From Viola odorata (lineage: Eukaryota; Streptophyta; Magnoliopsida; Malpighiales; Violaceae), in NCBI GenBank assembly GCA_963691705.1, contig OY829542.1:47905002-47969001 (forward strand): DNA of 64,000 nucleotides, in the 5' to 3' direction. Under the pieces are notes generated by a model. The model did not search any database. It worked only from the letters and a program-made list of their open reading frames with translations, and had not been told where the DNA came from. Made by a program: the position numbers and the translations under genes. This document shows, piece after piece, positions 52,941 through 64,000 of the stretch (its first letter is position 1; each line of letters starts with the position of its first letter).

Positions 52941-55136
52941 AATCCCCCACACTTAGACCAATGTTTTCTCCTAAGCATTCAAACAAAAACAAAACTAGTA
53001 ACCCACATTTTGACTCAAATATCAGCCTCAGCACAGAAATACATAGACACTTTAATCCCCAAATTCATCCTAGATTAACAAGCCATGTTCAATACTCCAA
53101 ACATCTCCTCTATCACAATAGTACCATAATAGTTAGCCTTGCACTTAAGAAAATAGTCGGAGGAACAAAACATTTGATTACATTTTATTTGTCTTAGCCA
53201 TTAATCCAGAAACTTATAGAGTTGATGACACACACATGCGCATACATTAGATAGAAAATTTTAAACATATAAGCACAAATTGTTGCCAAATCATACCTGC
53301 ATTAAGGTCTTTTCGTTGCCCACTTTGGAGTCTTTATTTGCACTTTTCTTATTAATTTTTATTTTGGCAGTACATTCTTTGAATCTTTTCCTTTCCTTTG
53401 ATTCATAGTTCATGTGGCACATAAAATTCAAAAATTGGACACCCCCGGCTTAGCTTGTTTGGCCCAGTAATAAGGGATTGACTAAATGCACTTTGGGGAG
53501 TTTCGCCTATCTAAGGGGTGATGATACCGAATTACCAACACCGTGCAACCCCGTTGATTCTAGTGGTGTCCACAATCACAAACAAGGAATTGAAAGACTC
53601 ATCAGGCAATACAAAATTAAAGAATGACAATTCTATTTTATTCTAGACAATCCATTTATTATTACTCGTGACAAAGCATCATTCTTAGTCAATTTCTTGG
53701 CCAAGAAAGTTTTTCTGGTGTTCCTTCCAACTGTTTTTCCTAGGCCCCAAGCTAACTAATCATGGGTCTATGATGATAAACAAGAGTTACTGGTATTGAA
53801 CATGTTACACTTATGGTTGCCTTGATAATAAAACATGGATTTAATTTGTGAAGTGTCATGACACTTAAAGTGTTGAGGTAAATTTCCAAGAAAAATAATG
53901 GGTTCTGATTTTCATGCATCATAGTAAAAACACAAAACATGCAAGTTTTATCCTAGAAACACAAAAAAATCAAAAGAGAAAATCATGCAAAAATTAAAAG
54001 TTAGACCTAAAAACTGAAAAAAATTAACTAACACGTGCAAGAAAACATAAACACAATATATACACAAGACACAAAACCCCTCTCCCACACTTATCGGACA
54101 CATTGTCCTCAATGTGTAGGAGAGGTAAACTCAAAAATAGAAAATGAAAAATAGAAAATATAATAAAATAAAATAAAAATGAAAAGAGACAACCTAGGGC
54201 AAGGTCATCAAGCAAAAGGTGGTGGAGCTTGATCATTAGGGAAGACAGAGTTTAATTTGTTGGTGAGAGAGACAATGGACTCCAGGAGGGATGTTTGCAA
54301 AATAATTGCTCAATTCTATGCAACAATGAAGAGTTGAATGAGTTTGTTTATCTCCTTCTATTGGTCCAGAAGAGCGGCCATCCATCCTGGTTTGGGCTGT
54401 TGAGTTGCAGAAGTTGAAGTTGGAGCTTCTTCACCAGTTGCTTGGCCAAGAATATCTTCTTGGTCTCCGAGCTCCATATCATGAAAGATGAAAAATCATT
54501 ATTAGATTTCAAAGGAAGAGCATTCTTTATTCGAAACAAAACAAACTAAAGTAAAAACATGGGTTGCCTCCTAAGCAGCGCCTTTGTTTATAGTCTTAGA
54601 CTCGGCTTTTCGAGCATCACTCATCAACCAATCCTACTGAATGCTTTCCATGCCCGAAGTTTCACGAGAATGATCCCATGTAGTGCATGGTCTTCAAGCA
54701 AACCTTTCACATAACCGTTTGGGGTTTTATGATCATATCTATCTCTTTCTCAATATTCCTCATGCTCTCATATGGCTCGACGCAATGACAATCCTCTGAA
54801 ACCTTTATCTCTTGCTTTGGTGAAGTTTCAGAATGGTTTTGGAGTTGATCTGGCTGGTCTGCTTGGATAACAATTTGTCTCCAAGTCTGGACATTCTTCT
54901 TGGCCAAGAGTCGTGTCAAGACTATCTGACAGATTTGTCTCACTAGACAAGTTAACAATGCTATCTTTGGACGTAATGTTTGTCTTAGTTGCATGAACAA
55001 CTCTTTGCACTTTATCAGTCACAGAAATATCTTAAACCTCCTTCAAATCATCTCCTCAATTGCTGCTCTCCAGTAGTAACATTCTTTGAATAATTGCATC
55101 TACATTGTCACTTACACTTAAATATTCTTTACCACT
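52941..55136 (-). mobile_element. Decayed 3' interior of the Athila-like element
   Basis: No ORF above about 100 codons. Sequence such as the ACACTTAGACCAATG start and the block around 54560 (GGGTTGCCTCCTAAGCAGCG) resembles 3' regions of Athila-group elements by general appearance. The NTTGGCCAAGAA-type segment recurs several times (about 52750, 53697, 54450, 54900). Cut off at 55137 by the Ogre LTR, so the Ogre element probably inserted into it. Confidence 0.5.
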
Positions 55137-56044
55137 TGTCGCGCCCCACGAAAATTAACAGAGGAATGCTAATTCACGAGTGTGCAACGAAATTCGGGAC
55201 CTTACAATGCTCAGCGTAGATGGACGCCTCGCAGCATGCAATGAAGTCGCCACCCTAATTTGGTTGCTAGGCTTAGGGAACCCTAATCGTCATGGCATAG
55301 GAAATATAATAAGTAAAAAACTAAAGGCACAAAAAAAAGGGGTCTGGACCCCAGACAAAGGTTCGGGGTCGTATTATGGTCTCGGGAAGGTGTTAGGCAC
55401 CCGAGTCACATCCGAAAACGGTTACCGGTTGATGAGAGAGGTGTTTAAAAAGGTGTTTGAGAAATGCGTTTTGAAAAAGGGGGCCCTCAGAGGAATCGTC
55501 ACTTTAGTCTTATTTATGATCGTAATCGTTCAGGAATAATTAAAACGTCTATCTGACGGGGTTACCGTTTATCAAGACCGATTGATTATTCCTGATCGTA
55601 ACGTGAGGGGACTGAATTTTCCGTAAGACTGAATGAGCGCCTTCTTTTTTCATCATCGGGCCATGCATGATTAAATTAATTACTACGTGATCCTAACATG
55701 GATTGCTACAGAGTACCATTTTAAATGATGGATTTAAAACGATAGTTTGCTGTGGGATCGAAAGTCCCCATGTACATGCAGTCAATATAAGCGAGAAGTA
55801 AAATCACATGAACGCGGCATTTTAAGAAAGTCTTTAAACACGTTGTGCATGTGGGTTGATTTTAGTTCTAGCAGGTCTATATATCATGCATACGATGGAT
55901 ATTTGCAGAAAGCATCGAATAAATAAAAAGGAATCGAAAGGCGTACTTTCGAGCGAAGCTTGAAACTAAAACCTGCAAAATGAGAGTGTTAGCGATAGCT
56001 CGAGAAATAAATAAGCAATTTATGAATGCAAGAATTTAAATGAC

Positions 56045-56710
56045 AGTTGATTGTATACGAGAAATGATGGATTTCACGCATACGAAATGAGATGCTGAGT
56101 TTGGTTGTATGCGAAAAATGATTGATTTTAAGCATACGAGAATTTATCGCTAGGTGATTGCATACGAAAAATGATGGATTTTTCGTATGTGAGAATTTAA
56201 ATGCTAGTTGATTGCATGCGAGAAATGATGGATTTTACGCATGTGAGAATTAAAATGCTAGTTGATTGCATGCGAAAAATGATGGATTTTACGCATACGA
56301 GAATTAAATGCTGACGTGATTTGCATGCGAAAAATGATGTATTTTACGCATGTGAGAATTAAAATGCTGACGTAATTTGCATGCGAAAAATGATGAATTT
56401 TACGCATGTGAGAATTAAATGCTGACGTGATTGCATGCGAAAAATGATTGATTTTACGCATGTGAGAAAAATTAAAATGCTACGTTGATTGCATGCGAAA
56501 AATGATTGATTTTACGCATGTGAGAAAAATTAAAATGCTGACGTAATTTGCATGCGAAAAATGATGAATTTTACGCATGTGAGAATTAAATGCTGACGTG
56601 ATTGCATGCGAAAAATGATTGATTTTACGCATGTGAGAAAAATTAAAATGCTACGTTGATTGCATGCGAAAAATGATTGATTTTACGCATGTGAGAAAAA
56701 TTAAAATGCT
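56045..56710. repeat. Minisatellite in the Ogre LTR
   Basis: About 12 copies of a 53-60 bp unit with core GCATGCGAAAAATGATGGAT and TTTTACGCATGTGAGAA. The right-hand copies are nearly identical and alternate between two subtypes, the left-hand ones are more divergent. Confidence 0.85.
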
Positions 56711-57887
56711 ACGAAATATTAAAGCAGTTGAATATTTACGAAAATTAAAAAAAAGCGACCGACCATATAGGCGGTATTTTAAATGACTGAATTTAAACAG
56801 TTAGATATAAATGACTGAGGTTAGATCATGTGAAAATAAATATTACGATAAAGAATGAGCAATTCGCGTATAAACAATTCAATAAACAATTTTGATAAAA
56901 TAAAAAGCATACGAAATATTTTACGAAAAAAAAGTGAATTAATCGATTCATGTATAAAACATACGAGAAATAGCATGTATCGTGAAAAAATAAATATATG
57001 AAACATGCGAGCATTTTGCGTAAAAAAATGACGAATTGGCGACTCGGAAAAAATCTAAATGGGCTGGGCCCTATTTAAAATTTGAAGAAATGGGCCAGGA
57101 ACAGTTCCTGGGCCAAGGTGAGTCATTTAAATGGTGATGGGCCAAGCCCATCACCTTTCTTTTTTTCGGCCAAAGGGCCAAATGGCCCATGAAGTCATCA
57201 TCTTCAACCTCACGTCGCCGGCGCCACTGCCGGCGACGGAGGTGACGAACCAGGCGACCAATTCGCCTGGTTCTTGGCCCAAAAAGAGCCTCTCTCTTCC
57301 TACAACGCAACCGAGCAATCACAGCCAGAAAGCGGGAACCAAAACAGTGACTATTGCGACAAGAACAAGAATGCGTATTAAACCGTTTAATTAGCACATA
57401 AACATTTCAAGCATTTAAACAATTTAATTGATGCTAGCGTACTGAAATTAACTTAACACTCAAGCTATTAGAACACATTGGGGGCCATTAAACGATCAAC
57501 TAAAGCGAGAAACAATTTTGAAGAGAAAACAGTAGGTGAGGGAGAGAGAAAGCAACTTACCGTGCGGTTGCTGCTACGTTTGGACGAAGGGGAGTGAGGC
57601 TTGAGGGTGCGTGTATTGGTCCGGCAAAATGTGGAGGGAGAGTGTGGTTTTTTGTGTAAAAAATTTCGGTCCGTTTGCGCGTGGGGAGGGGTGGCTATTT
57701 ATAGCCGAAAAACGCGTGGATGGCCGGCGAGGGAGCTGCGCGTGGTGGCTAGGGCGTGAGCTGGCTGGGCTAGGCGGAGGCGTGATGATGGCGGAGGGTA
57801 GAGGGCTACGGGGCAGTTGGTTCGGGCGAGGACTTCGTTGCCTCCCTCGTGCGTGCACTGTGCATGTGCATTATGCACATTAATTTG

Positions 57888-57937
57888 TCAACCGTTGATC
57901 TGGTTGACTTTCCTTGGTTGACCAGATCAACGGTTGA
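57888..57937. repeat. Hairpin in Ogre U3
   Basis: Perfect 17-bp arms (TCAACCGTTGATCTGGT at 57888-57904, reverse complement at 57921-57937) around a 16-nt loop. Upstream of the minus-strand TATA box. Confidence 0.8.
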
Positions 57938-58642
57938 GATCAAGGGCCTTTAAGTCCTATTTAAATGGCCTCGAGCCGAATCCTGCGAGCAAACATTCCG
58001 AATTTTCGAGCCGAAGGTACTGGCGCGTAGAGAAAAATACGCCGGTTTTGGCCATATACAGCGAATAATGAAAATTTTCCGCTTAACGTATTTATTTCCT
58101 CGTTCAAAGGCGCGGAACGCGGGAACGAAAAAAATAAAGCGTTACCCCGAAAATTACACGAAACGCTGTAAACCGTTGCGAGCAGAAAAAAAGCTAGCAA
58201 CTAGTTGATGGAAAACATTTTGAAGTCAAGCTGTTGTCCGAGCAGGCTTACTCGGGTCCAATAAAAGCTCGAATAAAAATAATAATAAAATAATAAAAAT
58301 ACTAAAAAATGCGATAAAATACAAAAAATCCTAAAATTCACGAGATGCTCAAAAATGAAGAAAAAACTAGCAAACGACTGCTGGATAGTAAAAAATGTGA
58401 TTTTTAAGGCTAAAAATAATAATGATAATAATAACAAAAATACTTGACGAAAAATTAAAGACGCGATTTCGAAAGCTGACGAAGCTAACGATGATGCTAA
58501 AATGCGATGAAAACCCTAAAAATGCTAGCGATAGTAACTTAACTACAGACGACTGTAATTTAAGTAAAAATGACGGTAAATTAAATAAATGACAGAAATG
58601 CTAAAATTAAGTAAAAATGGCGTCAAAATTCGGGTATCAACA

Positions 58643-61600
58643 GTTGCCCCCTCTTTACTGTCTTATCGAAGTATTTGATAAGCAGTAAAGACAGTTGCCC
58701 CTAGATATTCGAATTTTGGCGACACAGCAGGTCTTACCTTAAACTTACAGTGATGATGTCGCTCTGGGAGGAGGTAGTTGATGGATGCTGTCACTGGGGA
58801 TACAAGGTGCTCGCTTGATGTCACTCTGGGAGGAGGCATGCTTTGACATCGTCACTCTGGGAGGAGGTAGGTTGTTGACGTCACTCTGGGAAAAGATAGG
58901 TTGTTGACGTCACTCTGGGAAGAGATAGGTTGTTGATCCTGCAAAGATATATATAAATTTAGATCTATTCGGATATCGAGAGAAACATAATTTGCAGAAA
59001 ATGTAAATGACAACTACTCTATCGGAAATCGAAGGTATTTTTACGAAAACATAAATGACGGCTCCACTGGGGGGGTAATTGCTTGACATGTGACTGACGT
59101 TGTTTCAAGAGGATAATGCGCGATTCGCATGAAGTGTGAATAATTTGTCCTAATGATGTCTCTCTAAGAGGAGGAGAATAATTATGCAGAAATGTAGAAT
59201 TATGTGAAGGATGACACTCTGGGAGGGAAAGAAATACCAAGGCTGAAAAGGTAAAACTTCGCTATGCTATCACTCTGGTAGAAAAAGAAATGCTTGATGC
59301 TGAAAACTAAACCTACGATGTCACTCTGGAAGGAGAAGAAACGCTACGCTGGAGACTAAACTATGCTGTCACTCTGGGAGGAGGAGAATGCTAAGGCTGA
59401 AGACTAATAAAATCAATTCCCGTAGGAGAAGACGCGGAATGCGGAAACTAAACTAAGGTCACTCTGGGAGGAGGAGATGCTATGCTGGAAACTAGGCTAT
59501 GCTGTCACTCTGGGAGGAGAAGATGCTAAGGCTGGAATGCAAATAACGTCAATTCCCGTATGAGAAGACGCGAGATGCGGAAACTAAATTAAGGTCACTC
59601 TGGGAGGAGAAGATGCTATGCTGGAAACTAGGCTATGCTGTCACTCTGGGAGGAGAAGATGCTATGCTGGAAACTAGGCTATGCTTGTCACTCTGGGAGG
59701 AGAAGATGCTAAGGCTGGAATGCAAATAACGCCAATTCCCGTAGGAGAAGACGCGGAATGCGGAAACTAAACTAAGGTCACTCTGGGAGGAGGAGATGCT
59801 ATGCTGGAAACTAGGCTATGCTGTCACTCTGGGAGGAGAAGATGCTAAGGCTGGAATGCAAATAACGCCAATTCCCGTAGGAGAAGACGCGGAATGCGGA
59901 AACTAAACTAAGGTCACTCTGGGAGGAGGAGATGCTATGCTGGAAACTAGGCTATGCTTGTCACCAGTGGCGTTGATACGATCCTAGAATGCGCCTGCAT
60001 CCTGCTCAGGAGGTAACGACCCCAAGAACAAGACTTTCCCACAATTTGCAGCCGTAAGCAGTCCTCACCTGATATTAGTGTTTGCACTCACGCTCTGAAA
60101 CAAGGCTAAGTGTTTAACGCTCATAAAGATGCAACTAACATGATACATAATTTACAGTTCGCAATGTCAATCCGAGTGAATAGACTTCGACTGAAGATGC
60201 ACATGCATGGGCATTCTAATAATCGATGGGACTTTTACGGAAAAGAATGAAAGGACATGACAAGTCCGGAAAGAAGTTTGTTTTGGGAGAGCTTGCTTTG
60301 CTGGGGAGGCTTTTGATGAAGGTGATGTTTCGCTGATTGTCCCGGATGTGGGCAATGTCTTGCTAAGTGGCCCTGATGTGGGCGAGGTATGCGAACTTCT
60401 TCGTGTTTTGCTGAGGATGCCTTCTTGATAGAGTGCACGAGCTCTGGGATCCTTGCTGGGGGTGCTTTTCTTTCGGCCAGGGGCCCTGTTCTTGAGTCTT
60501 CATTGGGGAGTGTCGTCGCTGCTCTTTTTGCGACTCACTACCTGAGTTGGCCTGGGGTCCTTTTCTTCTCATGTCCTTACTTAGGGAGGCTTGCTTTGAG
60601 ATTTCTCGAGTTGGCCTTGGGCCTCTTTTGCTTGACTTCCTGGGGAAGGATGCTTTGAGCTTTCTCGAGTTGGCCTCGGGCCTCTTTCTCTCGAGTCCAT
60701 TGGGGAGGTTTTCTTTGAGATTTCTCGAATTGAGTTGTCCCCGGGCTGTGCTTGCTTTGGCTCTTCGATTGTTCAAAGATCTCTGAGCATTTTCTTTCTT
60801 TTCTTTTCTTTTCCCTTTTTCCCCTCTCTCCTTTTTCTTTTTCCTCTTCTTTTTTTTTTTTTTTTTTTTTTATATATATCCCTCCCCTTTTTGATTTGAT
60901 TTGAAATGCAACAGAGCAGAGCAAGCACAGCCTTTATCTTGATCTCTTCCCCTTTTGTCTTGAGGCCTCGGCCTTCGTCGTTGCTGCTTCTTCGGTGATA
61001 GTCCTTAGCGATCTCCTGGTGACCTTTTCCGTCTCCTTTGTCGTGAACTCGAACTTGGCGTGCTTTTACTTCCGGCTGGCAATTTTAGCTGAAACTGCTC
61101 TTTGGCTCCCGGGGTATGAGTGATAGCGAAGGTTTGGGGGAGTGATGACATTTATGGTGAAAAGAGGGAAGAAACGAAAAAAGTGGAGAAAATCGTAAAA
61201 GTCCCATGTCATTTTATAGCTATCCCATGTCTAATTGCGCATGTACCCTGGATATTATGCGAACTCAACTAGTATCTAGTCAGGCCCTTACACTCGTGAA
61301 GGATAAGGCGCGTTGGCTCAAAAATGCTTACCGGGGTTTGTCTATGACTGCTTACGTTGGTGCAAACAGCGGATATAAGGGCAAACAGGTCATATCATGC
61401 ATGGCATGCAACTTAGATGGATGTGTTTTTTTTTTGGAAATGGGATTGAAAATTCTCGATCTATGCAATGCATGAAAATGCTTATGAGAGTAGTATGCTT
61501 TTTTATTTTAGCTGGGCTAAAAAGGGATTTGGATTGATTTTTGATTTTGACTGATTGATGGTTTGACTGCTGGGTTCGATTGCTAGTCGTTGGATTGCTG

Positions 61601-63197
61601 GATGTTTGATTGCTGGATGTTTGATTGCTGGATGTTTGATTGCTAGACGGTTGATTGCTAGAGATGGGGGGATGACTTATTTGCAACATTCTAATGGGAA
61701 TCTAAGGTTGCCCCCCCAGTGGGCCAGACGACCGTACTCGAATTAAAGCTAATAAAGCGAGCCGGAGTGAAAATAAAACTAAATAGGGGAAAAGAAAGAT
61801 AGACTCCCCTGAGATGTGCAGCGGGGCTGCAAGAGCGTCTTCCACAAGCTTTATGAGGATGACAATGAGATGATTCGTGTCCCTGCGAGATACAGAGGGG
61901 ACAACAGAGTATAAAATTAACTCAAAACTGAGATAAGTTCAGGGATTCTCCCTTCCTTTAACTCGGCTTTTCGAGGGTGCCTATGATGTGGTCCCAGCTC
62001 CGGGACACTTTGCTTTGATTGGTTTCTTTTTCAGCTGCTTTGCGGGAACCAACGATCCAAGTCGGAGTGAGGACGAGATCTGCAGCTGGTTCACTTTGCT
62101 TACCGGTCATTGCCGGACCTATGTTGATTGGCTTCTTGATTGCTTGGGGATAAAGGGGAAGACCCTCTGTCTCCAAAATGTGCAGCGGGGCTACATGGGC
62201 GTATGCTTACCGTTCTTATGCCGACAATGAATGGGGGTAACCCGGTTCCTGAAACAGACAAGGTGATGACAAATGAGGAGTAAATGCAAGACCATTTTTG
62301 GTGAAAGTAATGCGATGGATAAGTTTTTAAGCTCTCCCTTTTGGAGGGGCCATCCCTAGGTCACTGTGGTGTGACTTGTGTTGGATGTTTGTTGATGATG
62401 GCTTTGCTCTAGAGGCTTGATCACAGCTCTTATCTTTGCTCGGGTGATATCGTCAGTCAGCCGCTGGTGGCCCACAAATTAGAGGATCGATCTTCCTCGT
62501 GCTGATTCTGTTGAGGAGCTTCTTGAACAAGACCGCATCATGTATGTTGATTGTGATCCTAGGGGGGATAGGCTTTCACCGCATTTCTTTTCTGGCAGTT
62601 CCGCTTGCGAAGGTGCGCTGGGCGACACTGGCGTTTTGGTGATGGGCTCCTCTGAATTGGTGACAGCGATGAGAGCCAATGTTGCTAGCGTTCCGACAGC
62701 TCAGTCGGCGTTGGATGGGCTTTGTGACTTTGGTCCAGCATTCAGTCCTTCGAGACCGGTGGTTTACGGTGCCGGTTGTGCTGGTAGCACTGCGGGATAA
62801 AGAAACTTTGCTTTAGAGGGCGATGGTTTGCCTTAAAATCTTTCCTGATTCGCTCTTGAAGGTGGCTTGCTGCGGCAATTCAAGAGCTGCCACGAGCGGA
62901 ACTCCCTGATTCTATCATGATGACAAACTGAGGCATGGGAGCTTACATCCCTGCAAAACTTAAAATTGATTAGTGGCGTTAGTCTAAACGCCGTGCCCTG
63001 AGCTACTCCTGGGGAGCCATCTATGCCATGCCTCCTTTTGTCATCTCACCAGTTTAAAAAAAAAGGATAACAAAATTTTAAAACAATACGCATCTCCTGA
63101 AAAACTTGTTTTATTAATTTCAGGACAAATGTTTGTGCTAGATTGTCATGATAAAACTCTATGTCCTTGGTCTGGCCGGATGGCGGTTCGCGACGCT
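58643..63197 (-). other. Ogre 3' untranslated region, repeat-rich
   Basis: 4.5 kb between the integrase stop and the 3' LTR without a credible gene. Contains the quasi-palindromic PPT region (58619-58731), a CTGGGAGGAG repeat block, a ~68-bp triplicate (about 60541-60735), a T-run at 60850-60871 and a short TTGATTGCTGGATGT repeat near 61590-61660. Expanded, repeat-rich 3' UTRs are known in Ogre. Confidence 0.6.
58755..59960. repeat. Tandem repeat block in Ogre 3' UTR with higher-order structure
   Basis: About 20 copies of TCACTCTGGGAGGAG(A)A-type units 40-70 bp apart. From 59370 onward they are organised into larger units of roughly 130-190 bp that include AATTCCCGTA.GAGAAGACGC, seen near 59413, 59547, 59738 and 59867. 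The last units are almost identical. Confidence 0.8.
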
Positions 63198-64000
63198 TCA
63201 GGCGTAGTAGGTCTTGACTGCATCGGCGTTCACCGGTCTTAGGAGATCGTCTCCATCCATGTTGGTTAACACTAGGGCACCCCCTGAGAATGCACTTTTG
63301 ACCAGGTACGGACCTTCGTACCTTGGGGCCCACTTTCCTTGACTAGCCTCCTGATGAGGGAGAATCTTCTTCAGCACTAAATCCCCAGTCTTGAACTGGC
63401 GAGGTCGTACTTTCTTGTTATAAGCGTTGGCCATTCTCTGCTGATACAGTTGTGCATGGCAGATAGCGGCCAAGCGCTTTTCGGGAAGGAGGTTCAGCTG
63501 CTCGTACCTCACTCTTGCCCAATCTGATTCTTCTACTTCAGACTCCACCAGGATTCTGAGAGAAGGGATTTCTACCTCAAGAGGGATTACGGCTTCCATG
63601 CCGTATACTAATGAATAGGGAGTTGCCCCTGTGGATGTGCGAGTTGCTATCCGATAAGCATGCAATGCGAAGGGGAGCATGTCGTGCCAGTCTTTGTGAG
63701 TGACCACCATCTTCTGGATGATCCTCTTCAGGTTTTTGTTTGCTGCTTCGACTGCGCCATTCATCTTTGGTCGATATGGTGACGAGTTTCGGTGCTTTAC
63801 CTTCCAACGTTGGCAAAGACTGTCGATCAATTTTCCATTGAGGTTAGTGCCATTGTCCGTGATGATGGTTTCTGGAACCCCGTGATGACAAATGATGCTT
63901 CTCTCAATGAATCGCATGGTCATTTTCTGGGTGATGCTGGAGTAAGAGGCAGCCTCTACCCACTTGGTGAAGTAGTCGATTGCTACGAGGATGAAGCGAT
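63198..64000 (-). CDS. Ogre pol, integrase C-terminal part (5' end off window)
   Basis: Open from the right edge to the stop at 63198-63200, about 267 codons. Integrase core: LVAIDYFTKWVEA (first Asp), IITDNGTNLNGK (second Asp), NGAVEAANKN (Glu). The C-terminal part KVRPRQFKTGDLVLKK, GPYLVKSAFSGGALVLTNMD and VNADAVKTYYA is characteristic of Ogre. No stop or frameshift in this part, so this may be a young copy. The frame continues leftwards in the protein beyond 64000. Inserts element DNA into the genome. Confidence 0.88.
   Translation of the reverse strand, partial: RFILVAIDYFTKWVEAASYSSITQKMTMRFIERSIICHHGVPETIITDNGTNLNGKLIDSLCQRWKVKHRNSSPYRPKMNGAVEAANKNLKRIIQKMVVTHKDWHDMLPFALHAYRIATRTSTGATPYSLVYGMEAVIPLEVEIPSLRILVESEVEESDWARVRYEQLNLLPEKRLAAICHAQLYQQRMANAYNKKVRPRQFKTGDLVLKKILPHQEASQGKWAPRYEGPYLVKSAFSGGALVLTNMDGDDLLRPVNADAVKTYYA

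Larger units (their letters stand above)
55137..58642 (-). repeat. 3' LTR of Ogre element (about 3.5 kb)
   Basis: On minus it begins TGTTGATACCCGAATTTTG and ends GGGGCGCGACA. A purine tract (GTAAAGAGGGGGCAAC) precedes it in minus sense. TATAAATA on minus at 57696-57703 gives a U3 of about 0.95 kb and a very long R-U5, normal for Ogre. Holds a minisatellite (56045-56710) and a 17-bp-arm hairpin in U3. No protein-coding gene. Confidence 0.8.

Noticed and set aside
56045..56710. CRISPR-like regular repeats
   Set aside because: Units are contiguous 53-60 bp copies without unique spacers, inside a plant LTR; this is a minisatellite.
60363..60786. Overlapping ORFs with Lys/Arg/Glu-rich or Leu/Ser-rich translations
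   Set aside because: Produced by a ~68-bp repeat and a T-run in the Ogre 3' UTR.
1..64000. tRNA, rRNA, riboswitch or prokaryotic operon signals
   Set aside because: None seen; gene structure (introns, LTRs, TATA boxes) is that of a plant nuclear genome.

Overview
The window is nuclear DNA of a flowering plant, most likely a eudicot. It is almost entirely nested transposable elements: Ty3/gypsy LTR retrotransposons of the Tat, Ogre and Athila lineages, Ty1/copia remnants, a Mutator-like DNA transposon (MULE) and a Stowaway MITE. One recognisable host gene lies in a small island at about 38.8-43.1 kb: a five-exon JAZ10/TIFY9-like jasmonate repressor on the minus strand. I cannot name the species.

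Left part (1-16.9 kb). The 3' end of a Tat element (A, 1-3100) with minus-strand accessory ORFs and its 3' LTR abuts a truncated Athila element in minus orientation (3101-13319). The Athila reverse transcriptase is split by a small non-autonomous LTR element (E, 5088-8140, target duplication GGTAG). The Athila LTR (11829-13319) abuts a Ty1/copia fragment (RT-RNase H, 3' UTR, 3' LTR ending at 16760).

Middle (16.9-38.8 kb). A MULE with ~148-bp terminal inverted repeats (16914-17061 and 38666-38813) and a 9-bp target duplication carries a broken transposase gene on plus and two small genes on minus: a GRF zinc-finger/membrane-anchor ORF and a coiled-coil ORF. Its transposase is interrupted by a full-length Tat element (B, 19988-35849, target duplication GGAAG) with gag, pol and, between pol and the 3' LTR, an antisense cluster: two long spliced genes with gypsy-type transposon domains, a Pro-rich/acidic ORF and a small coiled-coil ORF, each with its own minus-strand TATA-like box.

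Right part (38.8-64 kb). After a Stowaway MITE and the JAZ10-like gene comes a ~330-bp tandem array, split by an Athila-type solo LTR (43095-49279, target duplication CTATA). The solo LTR is split by element D (43148-47526, target duplication GATAC), which has palindrome-rich Sirevirus-like LTRs but whose only coding capacity is a plant-transposon-domain protein. Beyond the array lie another Athila-like LTR with decayed interior, then the 3.5-kb LTR, repeat-rich 3' UTR and integrase end of an Ogre element in minus orientation that runs off the right edge.

The most interesting observation is that the small antisense coiled-coil ORF of the MULE and that of the Tat elements align without a gap from the initiator Met over 117 residues (28 identities by hand count). 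This suggests an accessory gene shared by a DNA transposon and an LTR retrotransposon. The JAZ10-like gene also has an altered Jas degron. Nearly all retroelement ORFs are broken by stops, often TAG or TGA of the kind expected from cytosine deamination.
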